Shown here: positions 1-8,512 of the stretch, one piece after another
Layout of the letters: every line of letters begins with the position of its first letter
Numbering within the stretch: the stretch's first letter is position 1
Source of the DNA: Bacteroidales bacterium
Lineage (GTDB): Bacteria > Bacteroidota > Bacteroidia > Bacteroidales > VadinHA17
DNA: 64,000 nt
Direction: 5' to 3'
Assembly: GCA_021738535.1 (NCBI GenBank)
Contig: JAIPBU010000003.1
Span: 110,559-174,558 of the forward strand
Notes under the pieces: model-generated
Database searches by the model: none
What the model was told of the DNA's origin: nothing
Seen by the model: the letters and a program-made list of their open reading frames with translations, nothing else
Translations under genes and position numbers: made by a program

Positions 1-1
1 C

Positions 2-1417
2 AATCTGTACTTCAAGTCAGTAGATAACCAGAAGGTGATTGATGCCAGCAACAGTGCCAAAAAAGCTGTTTTCAGGCTGGAGGCCTCAGAAAACGAATAT
101 ATAGAGTATGTCTACAGCCTTGAGCCTGGTAAGTACATGCTTGATTTTGATGTTAACTTTGTTGGTCTTGATAATGTAATAGCCTCCAACGTCAATTCTC
201 TTGCTTTTGCCTGGGAATCATATATACCCCAGCAGGAGAAAGGAAGACAGAATGAAAATAACTGGAGTAATATAAAATATAAGCACTACCAGGACAATGT
301 TGATGGTTTCCGAACACGATCACAAAAGGATTTTGAAGAGGCTGAAATACCAACCCAGTTGAAATGGGTGGCTTTTAAAGATCAGTTTTTTTCCTCAGTG
401 CTTATAGCAGGTGATCATTTCTCAAATGGTTATGTGTCTTATACAAAAATGCCCGAAGACAGCAAGTATCTGCGATATTGTACTTCTGAACTCAGTTTGC
501 CTTTCGACGCAGGCGGTGATGAAAGTTATGATATGAATATGTATTTTGGGCCAAACCATTATAAGACCCTTAAAAAATATGACCTTGAGCTTGAAGAACT
601 GGTAATGCTGGGTAAAAATATTATCAAATTTATTAACAAATATGTAATTCTACAGATCTTTAGCTGGCTTGATAATTCCATAGGGAACTATGGTATAATT
701 ATACTTATTCTTACATTAATCATTAAAATAGTCCTTTTCCCATTAACCTTTAAGTCTTACCAGTCTCAGGCCAAAATGAAAGTACTGAAGCCCAAGGTGG
801 ATGAGTTGTCGAAGAAATTTCCAAAGAAGGATGATGCCATGAAAAAGCAGCAGGCAACGATGGCTCTGTATAAAAAGGCAGGGGTGAGCCCAATGGGCGG
901 TTGCCTTCCTATGCTGTTGCAGATGCCGATTTTGTTTGCCATGTTCAGGTTCTTCCCGACCTCCATTGAGTTAAGACAGGAGTCGTTCCTGTGGGCTACC
1001 GACCTGTCAACCTATGACAGCATTCTGGACCTGCCATTCAATATACCACTGTACGGAGACCATGTAAGTCTGTTTACACTGTTAATGACACTGTCAACGA
1101 TACTCACAATGCGCCTAAATAATCCTTCATCAACCGGGCAGGAACAAATGCCGGGAATGAAGATGATGACCTATATTATGCCCGTTATGTTTATGTTTAT
1201 TCTTAATAACTTTTCATCGGGACTTACATATTATTATTTCCTTGCAAACATCATTACTTTCGGGCAGAATATGCTTTCCAAACGATTTATTGATGAGCAA
1301 GCTGTACTTAAGAAACTTGAGGAGAATAAGAAAAAGCCAGCTAAAAAGTCTAAGTTCCAGCAGAAGCTTGAAGATGCAGCCAAGCAGCGGGGTTATAATG
1401 CCCCGAAGAAGAAATAG
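2..1417 (+). CDS. yidC: Membrane protein insertase YidC, 3' part (partial)
   Basis: YidC/Oxa1 inserts and folds inner-membrane proteins, alone or with SecYEG. The reading frame is open from base 2, so the gene begins before the window and only about the last 470 residues are visible. They hold the end of the periplasmic beta domain, then the Oxa1 core: a hydrophobic segment (YGIIILILTLIIKIVLFPLT), a basic cytoplasmic loop with the P-K-x-x-E/D-L signature (KPKVDELSKKF), the proline-rich MGGCLPMLLQMPILFAMF segment, two further membrane segments, and a lysine-rich tail as in Gram-negative YidC. The GTG at 35 is internal and not a start. Assignment is firm; the true start is not visible. Confidence 0.96.
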   Translation, partial: NLYFKSVDNQKVIDASNSAKKAVFRLEASENEYIEYVYSLEPGKYMLDFDVNFVGLDNVIASNVNSLAFAWESYIPQQEKGRQNENNWSNIKYKHYQDNVDGFRTRSQKDFEEAEIPTQLKWVAFKDQFFSSVLIAGDHFSNGYVSYTKMPEDSKYLRYCTSELSLPFDAGGDESYDMNMYFGPNHYKTLKKYDLELEELVMLGKNIIKFINKYVILQIFSWLDNSIGNYGIIILILTLIIKIVLFPLTFKSYQSQAKMKVLKPKVDELSKKFPKKDDAMKKQQATMALYKKAGVSPMGGCLPMLLQMPILFAMFRFFPTSIELRQESFLWATDLSTYDSILDLPFNIPLYGDHVSLFTLLMTLSTILTMRLNNPSSTGQEQMPGMKMMTYIMPVMFMFILNNFSSGLTYYYFLANIITFGQNMLSKRFIDEQAVLKKLEENKKKPAKKSKFQQKLEDAAKQRGYNAPKKK

Positions 1418-1465
1418 TTGGGCTGACTGCGTTGCGTTTGTTTAAACGTAAAAATTATTATTGTG

Positions 1466-2497
1466 ATGAAATCAAGGGTTAAGATAAAGGACATTGCTAC
1501 CAGGTGTGGTCTTTCAAACACCCTTGTTTCACTTGTACTGAATGATAAGGCCTCTTTGCACGGTATCAGGCCTGACACACAGGAAAAGGTTCTTTTCGTG
1601 GCCAGGCAGATGGGGTATTTTGATGATCTGCCTTTAGATAATGCAAAAAACATATCCAGGAACATGAGCCATGTGGCCATGATCGTTCCTGCTGTTAATG
1701 ACCATTTTCTCTTTCGTATCAGTCCCCTGCTCAAAGAAGCTTTCTCCAGTATAGGCCTCCATTTAAGCGTGATACCCTCAGGTGATAGCCCGGGTATCTT
1801 TCACAGGGAGTTCCTTAAGCTTATGCAGTTCTACACCGGAATGATCCTGTATTCATCGAGTGCTGATGATCAGATTATCAGGGATATGAAATCATCTGAC
1901 TATCCATTTGTAGTACTAGAGAATGCAGATCTTAAACACAGGGTAAACCTTGTTAAAACAGATGAAAAAGAATCAGCTGGTCTTGTGGCCTCTCATTTAA
2001 GCAGCCTTGCCTATAAGAAAATAGCTGTTATTGAACTTAGTGAAGGCTCAAATTGTATAATAAAGAAAGATATACTTGAGAATGCTATACGGGAAGAGCA
2101 TGGAGAAATCGATATAAAATGGCTGAGAGCTCACGGTAAGCTGATGAATGATGACAGCCTGAAAACCGCCATAATGGCCTTGCTGAAACCTCCCGGTGCT
2201 GTTCAGTTGTTTATTATTAAAGATGCCGCGATGGTATATCCGCTTGTATCTCTTTTAAGGCAGAACAGATTGCGTATACCCTCGGATATAGCAATAATGT
2301 CACTTGAAGAGGGTATTGGCTTCAGCTTGCTGGACCCTCCCATAACAAGGCTGAGAAGAAGCTGTTATCCCATGGCATTGAAAACGTCCCAGATCCTGTG
2401 GACCGAGATAAAAAACCGGGGCAGGGGAAAATATAAACGCCTGGTGAATATTAATTCCGAACTGGTGGTGGAAAAATCATGCGGTTCGGTTCATTAA
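1466..2497 (+). CDS. LacI/GalR-family transcriptional regulator
   Basis: Starts with a LacI-type helix-turn-helix at about residues 5-50 (VKIKDIATRCGLSNTLVSLV, then a hinge-like segment with TQEKV and MGYF), followed by a periplasmic-binding-protein-like sensor domain. Length of 343 residues is normal for the family. An in-frame GTG three bases upstream (1463) is an alternative start. The gene lies 10 bp before the transglutaminase-like gene and close to the GH92 glycosidase, so local control of that sugar-related operon is likely (inference). The ligand cannot be read from the sequence. Confidence 0.9.
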   Translation: MKSRVKIKDIATRCGLSNTLVSLVLNDKASLHGIRPDTQEKVLFVARQMGYFDDLPLDNAKNISRNMSHVAMIVPAVNDHFLFRISPLLKEAFSSIGLHLSVIPSGDSPGIFHREFLKLMQFYTGMILYSSSADDQIIRDMKSSDYPFVVLENADLKHRVNLVKTDEKESAGLVASHLSSLAYKKIAVIELSEGSNCIIKKDILENAIREEHGEIDIKWLRAHGKLMNDDSLKTAIMALLKPPGAVQLFIIKDAAMVYPLVSLLRQNRLRIPSDIAIMSLEEGIGFSLLDPPITRLRRSCYPMALKTSQILWTEIKNRGRGKYKRLVNINSELVVEKSCGSVH

Positions 2498-2507
2498 AAA
2501 AGCTGGT

Positions 2508-5144
2508 ATGACTAAACCGGATAAATACTTGTTAGTGGCCTTAGTGCCTTTGTTGCTTGTTTCATGCACAAGCGAAAACCTGATTACAGATAAATCCTAC
2601 AGGCAGAAAGTATTCAGTGACCTGGAAAATAAAACGGAACTGTTCAGTGAATCAGGATATGAATTATTTGATATAAGTGAACAGGACCTGGCTGCAGTCG
2701 AATATGAGGCAATGGCTTTCCTGTATGCCTATATGCCTCTTAGCGATATAGCCGACTACAGTGATGAATTCTTTCTTGAAAATGCCAGGCATGCATTAAA
2801 GACACGTAATGATTATCCATGGGGCAGGCAAATACCCGGGGATGTATTCCTTCATTATGTACTGCCTCCCAGGGTTAACAACGAGAACATGGATCGCTTC
2901 AGGATGGTGTATTACGATGAATTAAAGGATCGACTCAGGGGATATGAAACAATAGAGGAAGCTGCCCTTGAGATAAATCACTGGTGCCATGAAAAAGTAA
3001 CCTACAGGGCAGCAGACATCAGGACATCAGGACCAATGGCCACAATCTTATCCGCCAGGGGACGCTGCGGTGAAGAATCAACCTTTACAGTTGCAGCTAT
3101 GCGTGCTGCAGGTATACCGGCCAGACAAATATATACACCCAGGTGGGCCCATAGTGATGATAATCATGCCTGGGTAGAAGTGTGGATAGATGGCGACTGG
3201 AAATACCTGGGAGCATGTGAACCTGAACCGGTCCTGGACAGGGGCTGGTTTACAGAACCGGCCCGCAGAGCCATGCTTACTCATACTAAAGCCTTTGGCC
3301 ATTACAGGGGGTCGGAAGACCTTGTGAGAGAGGAAAATGATTATGCTGTAGTGAATACCCTCGACAGGTATGCCCTAACAAGGGTTATCAAAATAATAGT
3401 GCTTGATGCCGGTAACAATACAGTTGAAGATGCCATTGTTAAACCCTCCCTTTATAACTATGCAGAGTTCTATCCCCTGGCTGAACTCAGGACAAAACAA
3501 AATGGAACCTGCCTGTTCAAAACAGGCCTGGGAGATCTTCTCGTTTTTGCTTACCATGATGGCTCATTCGGATTTGAAAAGATTAACCCTGCCGTCAGTG
3601 ATGAAGTCACTGTAAAACTAGGTGCCCAAGGACATTCAGAAAATTATTATGAGTTTGCTCTGCAGCCACCTCATAAACGTCAGCCTTACAAGGATACAAT
3701 ACCCCCGGAAATAAAACAACTCAATGCAAAGCTCCTGGAAAAAGAGGATAGCATACGTAATTCATATATTGACTCATGGATAAGTAAGGCTGAAGTACGT
3801 GAATTCGCCCGGTCAAAGGATCTTGATGTAGATGCTATTTCTGACATATTTGAGAGGAGCATGGGGAACTACGCCGAAATGAAAAAGCTGTTCATTGATA
3901 CACCTCCTGTATACCATGACAAACTGCTTGACCTTCTCAATGTCATTTCTGATAAAGATTTGCGCGATACCAGGGCAGAGGTATTAAAAGGGCATCTTCT
4001 TAACACTGTTGAATCATTCCCGGACTATGGATATGATGATGAGGTATTTAACTCTTATGTGCTTAATCCGCGCATAGCTAACGAATTAATAAGACCCTGG
4101 CGGGAATTTATTGGAGAATATTTCACTGATGATCAAAAAAAGGCTTTCTCAGATAATCCGCAAACCATTGCAGACTACTTAGCTGACAGTATAATAATAT
4201 CTGGGGAACTTAACTATTATAAGGTCCCGGTAAGTCCTGAAGGTGTATTGAAGACAGGGCATTCAGATAATCTGTCTTTGAGAATTTTGTTCGTTGCTGT
4301 ATGCCGTACACTGGGAATACCTTCAAGGCTGGAGCCGGGTACAGGGTATGCCGAGTACCTGGAAGATGATAAATGGCATCGTGCCGTCCTTACAGAAGAG
4401 ACAGCAAATTTAAAAAATGCATACCTGGACCTGGAAAGTACAGGGCCTGCATCAAAAGAGCCTGAATATTATAAAACATTTACACTGGCAAGATTCAATG
4501 GTGAAGAATTCAGGACCCTCAGTTATGAGTACAACAAGCCTCTGAGCTCATTCAGGAAGGACCTTACCCTGCCGGAAGGCCGGTACTTATTGGTTACAGG
4601 CAACAGGACAAAAACAAAAGTGCTTTCCGGCCTTCACTTTACAGAGCTTGAAGCAGGCAAAAAAAATACGATAAAAGTTGACGTAAGGGAGAATATGCAG
4701 CCCCTGGTTCCGCTGCAGAAGATCAATATGAAAATGACCTATGAGCATAATGAAGCCCGGCATACTCTTGAAGAGAAAGCCTCAAAGGGAATTGTAATGA
4801 TCTGGGTAGACGAGAATAAAGAACCCGGCAGGCACCTGTTAAGGGATTTTCCATCCCTGAAAGACGAGTTTAAAAGAATAGGCTGTAAATTTTTATTCCT
4901 GGCTGACCCGGTAAGTGATATAGTTCCTGAAATAATTGATGAGAAAGGCGAATTGCCGTCAAAATCGATAAAGGGTTTTGATGTTGATTTAAAAATACTC
5001 TCTGAAGTCTCGGGCAAAAATCCCGGTGAAGTTAACCTGCCCCTTGTTATTTATGCTGAAGAAGACGGTGAGGTATATTATTATTCGGAAGGGTATCATA
5101 TCGGAACCGCTGAACAACTGCTGAATAATATTCCAAAAAAATAA
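2508..5144 (+). CDS. Large lipoprotein with transglutaminase-like domain(s)
   Basis: 878-residue predicted lipoprotein: the signal ends at the lipobox LLLVSC (Cys20). A transglutaminase-like core spans about residues 130-250, with Cys187 in RGRCGEES and His220 in DDNHAWVEVW. An acidic residue in GACEPE (about 238) stands where the third catalytic residue is usual. A second region, about residues 585-640 (SLRILFVAVCRTLGIPSRLE), resembles the same fold, but the position expected to be Cys is in GHSDNLS, so it looks inactive. The family includes peptidases and amidases as well as true transglutaminases; the substrate is unknown. It is 4 bp upstream of the GH92 gene, which suggests work on glycoprotein or glycopeptide material (inference). 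Confidence 0.85.
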   Translation: MTKPDKYLLVALVPLLLVSCTSENLITDKSYRQKVFSDLENKTELFSESGYELFDISEQDLAAVEYEAMAFLYAYMPLSDIADYSDEFFLENARHALKTRNDYPWGRQIPGDVFLHYVLPPRVNNENMDRFRMVYYDELKDRLRGYETIEEAALEINHWCHEKVTYRAADIRTSGPMATILSARGRCGEESTFTVAAMRAAGIPARQIYTPRWAHSDDNHAWVEVWIDGDWKYLGACEPEPVLDRGWFTEPARRAMLTHTKAFGHYRGSEDLVREENDYAVVNTLDRYALTRVIKIIVLDAGNNTVEDAIVKPSLYNYAEFYPLAELRTKQNGTCLFKTGLGDLLVFAYHDGSFGFEKINPAVSDEVTVKLGAQGHSENYYEFALQPPHKRQPYKDTIPPEIKQLNAKLLEKEDSIRNSYIDSWISKAEVREFARSKDLDVDAISDIFERSMGNYAEMKKLFIDTPPVYHDKLLDLLNVISDKDLRDTRAEVLKGHLLNTVESFPDYGYDDEVFNSYVLNPRIANELIRPWREFIGEYFTDDQKKAFSDNPQTIADYLADSIIISGELNYYKVPVSPEGVLKTGHSDNLSLRILFVAVCRTLGIPSRLEPGTGYAEYLEDDKWHRAVLTEETANLKNAYLDLESTGPASKEPEYYKTFTLARFNGEEFRTLSYEYNKPLSSFRKDLTLPEGRYLLVTGNRTKTKVLSGLHFTELEAGKKNTIKVDVRENMQPLVPLQKINMKMTYEHNEARHTLEEKASKGIVMIWVDENKEPGRHLLRDFPSLKDEFKRIGCKFLFLADPVSDIVPEIIDEKGELPSKSIKGFDVDLKILSEVSGKNPGEVNLPLVIYAEEDGEVYYYSEGYHIGTAEQLLNNIPKK

Positions 5145-5148
5145 TACA

Positions 5149-7353
5149 ATGAAGAGATCCTGCTTATTGCTCATTATCCTGTCATTACTGTTTACTTCCT
5201 GCCGTGATAATAAGGAAAAAACTCCTGCTGATTATGTGGATCCGTTTATCGGTACCGATTATCACGGACATGTATTTCCGGGAGCCGCCCTGCCTTTCGG
5301 CATGGTTCAGCTCAGTCCTGATAACGGGACCAGTGGCTGGGACTGGTGTTCAGGATATCATTACTCAGACAGTGTAATTGCCGGTTTCGGTCATACACAT
5401 CTCTCGGGTACCGGTATAGGTGACCTGGCGGATATCGTTTTTCTTCCGTCAATGAAAGAGTTTAACGGGGTTAATGATGATGAAACTGCATCTATGGCCA
5501 AAAACAATCGTTCTGTTTTTGATCATGCAAACGAAGAAGCTGAACCCGGTTATTATTCCGTTGAACTGGACAATGGTGTTAAGGTGGAGCTGACAGCTAC
5601 AGAAAGGGCAGGAATGCAAAAATATATTGCCCAAAATAATGGAAGCATGAATGTGCTTATTGACCTGGGGTTTGCCATTAACTGGGATAAACCTGTTGAT
5701 TGCTCACTTGATTACCGGGATGGTGTGTTACATGGAAAGCGTATATCGTCAGGATGGGCTAAAAGGCAGTACCAGTATTTTGCAAGCAGGTTTTCAGCTG
5801 AACCCGATGAAATAAGATATTTTGTCAATGGTATGCCGCATGACGGCGAGAGCGCAGAAGGCACCAATATTGCCATGGTTTTGACATTTAATGTAAATGA
5901 TGGTGATGAGATACTCGTAAAAACAGGCTTATCTGCCGTTGATTCAAAAGGAGCCCTGGCAAATCTTGACCGGGAGATCATCCACTGGAATTTTGAAACA
6001 ACCCGCAAGCAGGCACTTGAGACCTGGAACGATCAACTTTCAGCTATTTCTGCTAATTCACATGATCCGGATATTCTTACAGTATTCTATACGGCCTTAT
6101 ACCATAGTATGTTAGCTCCCTGTATTTACTCTGATACAGATGGCCGCTACCGTGGAGCAGATGGTAATATTCACCAATCAGATGACTTTGTTAATTATAC
6201 AGTTTTTTCCCTGTGGGACACATTCAGATCGGCTCATCCACTGTTTACCCTTACAGAGCCCGGCAGGGTAACAGATATGGTAAATGCCATGCTGAAGATA
6301 TATGAACAGCAGGGCAAATTGCCCGTATGGTCACTGATGGCTAATGAAACAAATACCATGATAGGTTATCATGCTGTCCCGGTCATAGCAGACGCCATGG
6401 TAAAGAATATTAAAGGTTTTGATTATGAAAAAGCCTACCAGGCAGCATTGCACTCATCAATGCTGGATGAAGAAGGACTGGATCATTACAGGGATTATAA
6501 ATACATACCCGCTGACCTGGAAAATGAATCCGTCTCAAAAACACTTGAGTATTGCTATGACGACTGGTGTATAGCTATGATGGCAGACATACTGGGTAAA
6601 GAAGATGATTATAATTACTACATGGAGAGAGCTTCTTATTACCGGAATCTTTTTGACCCGGAAAGTGGCTTTATGAGGGGTAAACTGGAGAATGGTGAAT
6701 GGAAGGAGGACTTTGATCCACTGTTTTCAAGCCACAGGCAGGATGAATATACAGAAGGTAATGCCTGGCAGTATACATGGTTTGTTCCCCATGATGTAGA
6801 GGGACTAATTGACCTGTTCGGAGGCAGAGATGCCTTCCTCCTTAAACTGGATTCGTTATTCCTCCAGGAAAAAGGAGTAAGGGGAGAAAACGCATCTTCT
6901 GATATTTCCGGTCTTATAGGAGCTTATGCCCACGGCAATGAGCCGGGTCATCATACTGCTTATATGTTCACAGTTGCCGGTAAGCCCGGCAGGACTGAAG
7001 AACTTGTGAGAAGGATAATGACAGAGATGTACCATACAGGTAAGGATGGCCTCTGCGGTAATGAAGATTGTGGCCAGATGTCAGCCTGGTACGTTCTTTC
7101 TGCAATGGGTATCTATCCCTTCAATCCCGCCGACGGGAAGTTTGTCCTGGGTAGCCCCCTGCTTGATGAGGCAGTAATCAGCCTGGATGGTGATAATGAA
7201 TTTGTCATAAGGGCAGAGAACAACAGTAAAGAAAATATTTACGTAGACAGGGTCCTGCTGAATGGGAAGGAACTGGAACGGAACTATATTACATACTCTG
7301 AAATAATGAAGGGGGGCAGCCTGCTCTTCAAAATGAGTAAGGAAAAAAAATAA
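5149..7353 (+). CDS. GH92 family alpha-mannosidase-type lipoprotein
   Basis: GH92 enzymes are Ca-dependent exo-alpha-mannosidases, common in Bacteroidota that feed on N-glycans or yeast mannan. The start DYVDPFIGTDYHGHVFPGAA, then PFGMVQLSPD and GFGHTHLSGTG, is the classic N-terminal signature. The catalytic (alpha/alpha)6 half carries TEGNAWQYTWFVPHD, GNEPGHHTAYMF and EDCGQMSAWYVLSAMG, all strongly conserved in the family. 734 residues with lipobox LLFTSC (Cys near 17), so probably anchored to a membrane. It is translated right after the transglutaminase-like lipoprotein and is the last gene before a terminator hairpin. Linkage specificity cannot be decided from sequence. Confidence 0.93.
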   Translation: MKRSCLLLIILSLLFTSCRDNKEKTPADYVDPFIGTDYHGHVFPGAALPFGMVQLSPDNGTSGWDWCSGYHYSDSVIAGFGHTHLSGTGIGDLADIVFLPSMKEFNGVNDDETASMAKNNRSVFDHANEEAEPGYYSVELDNGVKVELTATERAGMQKYIAQNNGSMNVLIDLGFAINWDKPVDCSLDYRDGVLHGKRISSGWAKRQYQYFASRFSAEPDEIRYFVNGMPHDGESAEGTNIAMVLTFNVNDGDEILVKTGLSAVDSKGALANLDREIIHWNFETTRKQALETWNDQLSAISANSHDPDILTVFYTALYHSMLAPCIYSDTDGRYRGADGNIHQSDDFVNYTVFSLWDTFRSAHPLFTLTEPGRVTDMVNAMLKIYEQQGKLPVWSLMANETNTMIGYHAVPVIADAMVKNIKGFDYEKAYQAALHSSMLDEEGLDHYRDYKYIPADLENESVSKTLEYCYDDWCIAMMADILGKEDDYNYYMERASYYRNLFDPESGFMRGKLENGEWKEDFDPLFSSHRQDEYTEGNAWQYTWFVPHDVEGLIDLFGGRDAFLLKLDSLFLQEKGVRGENASSDISGLIGAYAHGNEPGHHTAYMFTVAGKPGRTEELVRRIMTEMYHTGKDGLCGNEDCGQMSAWYVLSAMGIYPFNPADGKFVLGSPLLDEAVISLDGDNEFVIRAENNSKENIYVDRVLLNGKELERNYITYSEIMKGGSLLFKMSKEKK

Positions 7354-7364
7354 TTTGTTTATTA

Positions 7365-7405
7365 ATTGTTGAATAGTGGGAATTGTTAATTCCCTGCTTA
7401 ACAAA
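7365..7405 (+). terminator. Hairpin terminator after the GH92 gene
   Basis: An inverted repeat GGGAATT-gtt-AATTCCC is extended by outer TTGTT/AACAA pairing and followed by AAAATATTT. It lies 12 bp after the GH92 stop and just before the promoter of the B12 operon, so it probably ends the upstream transcript. The T tract is weak. Confidence 0.55.
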
Positions 7406-7413
7406 ATATTTAT

Positions 7414-7421
7414 TAGATTTG
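7414..7421 (+). promoter_or_regulatory. Bacteroidota -7 box upstream of the cobalamin riboswitch
   Basis: TAGATTTG matches the TAnnTTTG -7 consensus of the Bacteroidota primary sigma factor and sits a few bases before the 5' side of the riboswitch, as expected for a transcript starting with the aptamer. No clear TTTG -33 box was found at the usual distance. Confidence 0.5.
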
Positions 7422-7426
7422 CAAGT

Positions 7427-7622
7427 AGTCAGGTATCATTGCCTGTTCAGGGCACATGATCAAAAGGGAATGCGGTTTGAATCCGCAACAGTACCCGCTG
7501 CTGTGAAGCCCGTCTGCATTGATTGCAGTCATGGTTGAAGGCACGAATGGCCACTGGGGTTATAACAAATACCCCGGGAAGGTTGCCTTTAACCGGGATA
7601 AGTCAGAAGACCTGCCTTGACT
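7427..7622 (+). ncRNA. Cobalamin (AdoCbl-type) riboswitch
   Basis: Conserved parts in order: AAAAGGGAATGCGG, then AATCCGCAACAGTACCCGC and TGCTGTGAAG of the P3-P5 core, the GCCACTGG motif (7550-7557), GGGAAGGT (7576-7583), and the B12 box GATAAGTCAGAAGACCTGCC ending near 7617. AGTCAGG at 7427 can pair with the CCTTGACT around 7615-7622 to close P1. The riboswitch is followed by the DUF4465 gene 94 bp on, and the operon encodes a B12-type ABC transporter, so repression by cobalamin is expected. The sequence between the B12 box and the ATG may be the expression platform, but no clean terminator was picked out there. Confidence 0.96.
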
Positions 7623-7715
7623 GATAATTAACGGCTTTCGGGATAAAAGCGATTGCATTGATGACTTTCACTTGTTTCCTGCTTGCTTTAGTATTTAACA
7701 ATAAACTTATCTTAA

Positions 7716-8444
7716 ATGAAAAGATCATTGATTTTTGCAGTTATCATTTCAACTGCTTTTGCTTGTACTAAAGAAAAAGAGAGAACTGACTTTATCGATT
7801 TCGAAGAACTGGATACCGGCCAGGAGGGATACTGGAACGGGTCGGATGGATCAGGAGGGTTCAGCTCCGGAAATGCATGGTTCGTAAATCATTACAACAG
7901 CGAATGGGGAGCATGGTCCGGGTTTGCCTATTCAAACCATACAGACACAGAGACGGGTGATTATACAAATCCTTACAGTTCTGTTGCAGGTAGCGGTGAT
8001 GAACTCTCAGCGAACTACTCAGTTTATTATTACCCCGGATCACCTGATACATTGATCTTCACCGAAGAAGAGAAAATTACCTCTGTTTCATTGTGCAATA
8101 CTACCTATGCCTATAAGGTTATGCTTAATGGAAATGATTTTGCGAAAAAATTCGGAGGCGACGACGGTACTGATCCCGACTGGTATAAACTGACACTCAC
8201 AGCCCTGGATGAACAGATGCAGGAAATTGCATATTCAGATATTTATCTTGCCGATTTCAGGCCTGGAAATTCCCCGGATGATTATATTATAAACGAATGG
8301 ACACGCTTCGATCTTTCCGCTTTTGGCTTCGTGAAAGGGCTGGTTATTGAGCTCAGCTCTTCCGATACAGGAGACTGGGGAATGAACACACCGGCATATT
8401 TCTGCATTGATAATATCGAAGGAAAATTATTGCCTCTTGAATAA
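7716..8444 (+). CDS. DUF4465 domain lipoprotein, first gene of the B12 operon
   Basis: 242-residue predicted lipoprotein (AFACTKEK lipobox) with a DUF4465-type beta-rich domain: DFEEL near the N-terminus, SGNAWFVNHYNSEWGAWSGF, SVSLCNTTYAYKVML, and the closing WTRFDLSAFG and FCIDNI segments. DUF4465 proteins are recurrent in cobalamin-riboswitch loci of Bacteroidota, where a role in binding or handling B12 at the cell surface is suspected. It is directly controlled by the riboswitch and is followed by the protease and ABC transporter genes on the same strand. Function is inferred from context; no enzyme motif is seen. Confidence 0.85.
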   Translation: MKRSLIFAVIISTAFACTKEKERTDFIDFEELDTGQEGYWNGSDGSGGFSSGNAWFVNHYNSEWGAWSGFAYSNHTDTETGDYTNPYSSVAGSGDELSANYSVYYYPGSPDTLIFTEEEKITSVSLCNTTYAYKVMLNGNDFAKKFGGDDGTDPDWYKLTLTALDEQMQEIAYSDIYLADFRPGNSPDDYIINEWTRFDLSAFGFVKGLVIELSSSDTGDWGMNTPAYFCIDNIEGKLLPLE

Positions 8445-8454
8445 AAAGGATTAA

Positions 8455-8482
8455 CTTTTCGCGGCCCTGCCTGAGCTTGTCG
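8455..8482 (+). repeat. Short palindromic GCCTGAGCTTGTCGAAGGC-type repeat
   Basis: The gap between the DUF4465 and protease genes carries GCCTGAGCTTGTCGAAGGC, a short imperfect palindrome of the TCGACAAGCTCAG type that is scattered through many Bacteroidota genomes. It shares GTCGAAGG with the larger repeats at 39.5, 53.0, 59.4 and 63.8 kb in this window. It creates an apparent upstream TTG start for the protease gene that is probably not used. Confidence 0.5.
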
Positions 8483-8512
8483 AAGGCCTGCTATAAATTT
8501 TACTTCTTGCAT

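Noticed and set aside
8477..8512. TTG at 8477 as start of the type IX protease
   Set aside because: It lies inside a dispersed palindrome and would put polar residues before the signal peptide; ATG at 8513 fits better.
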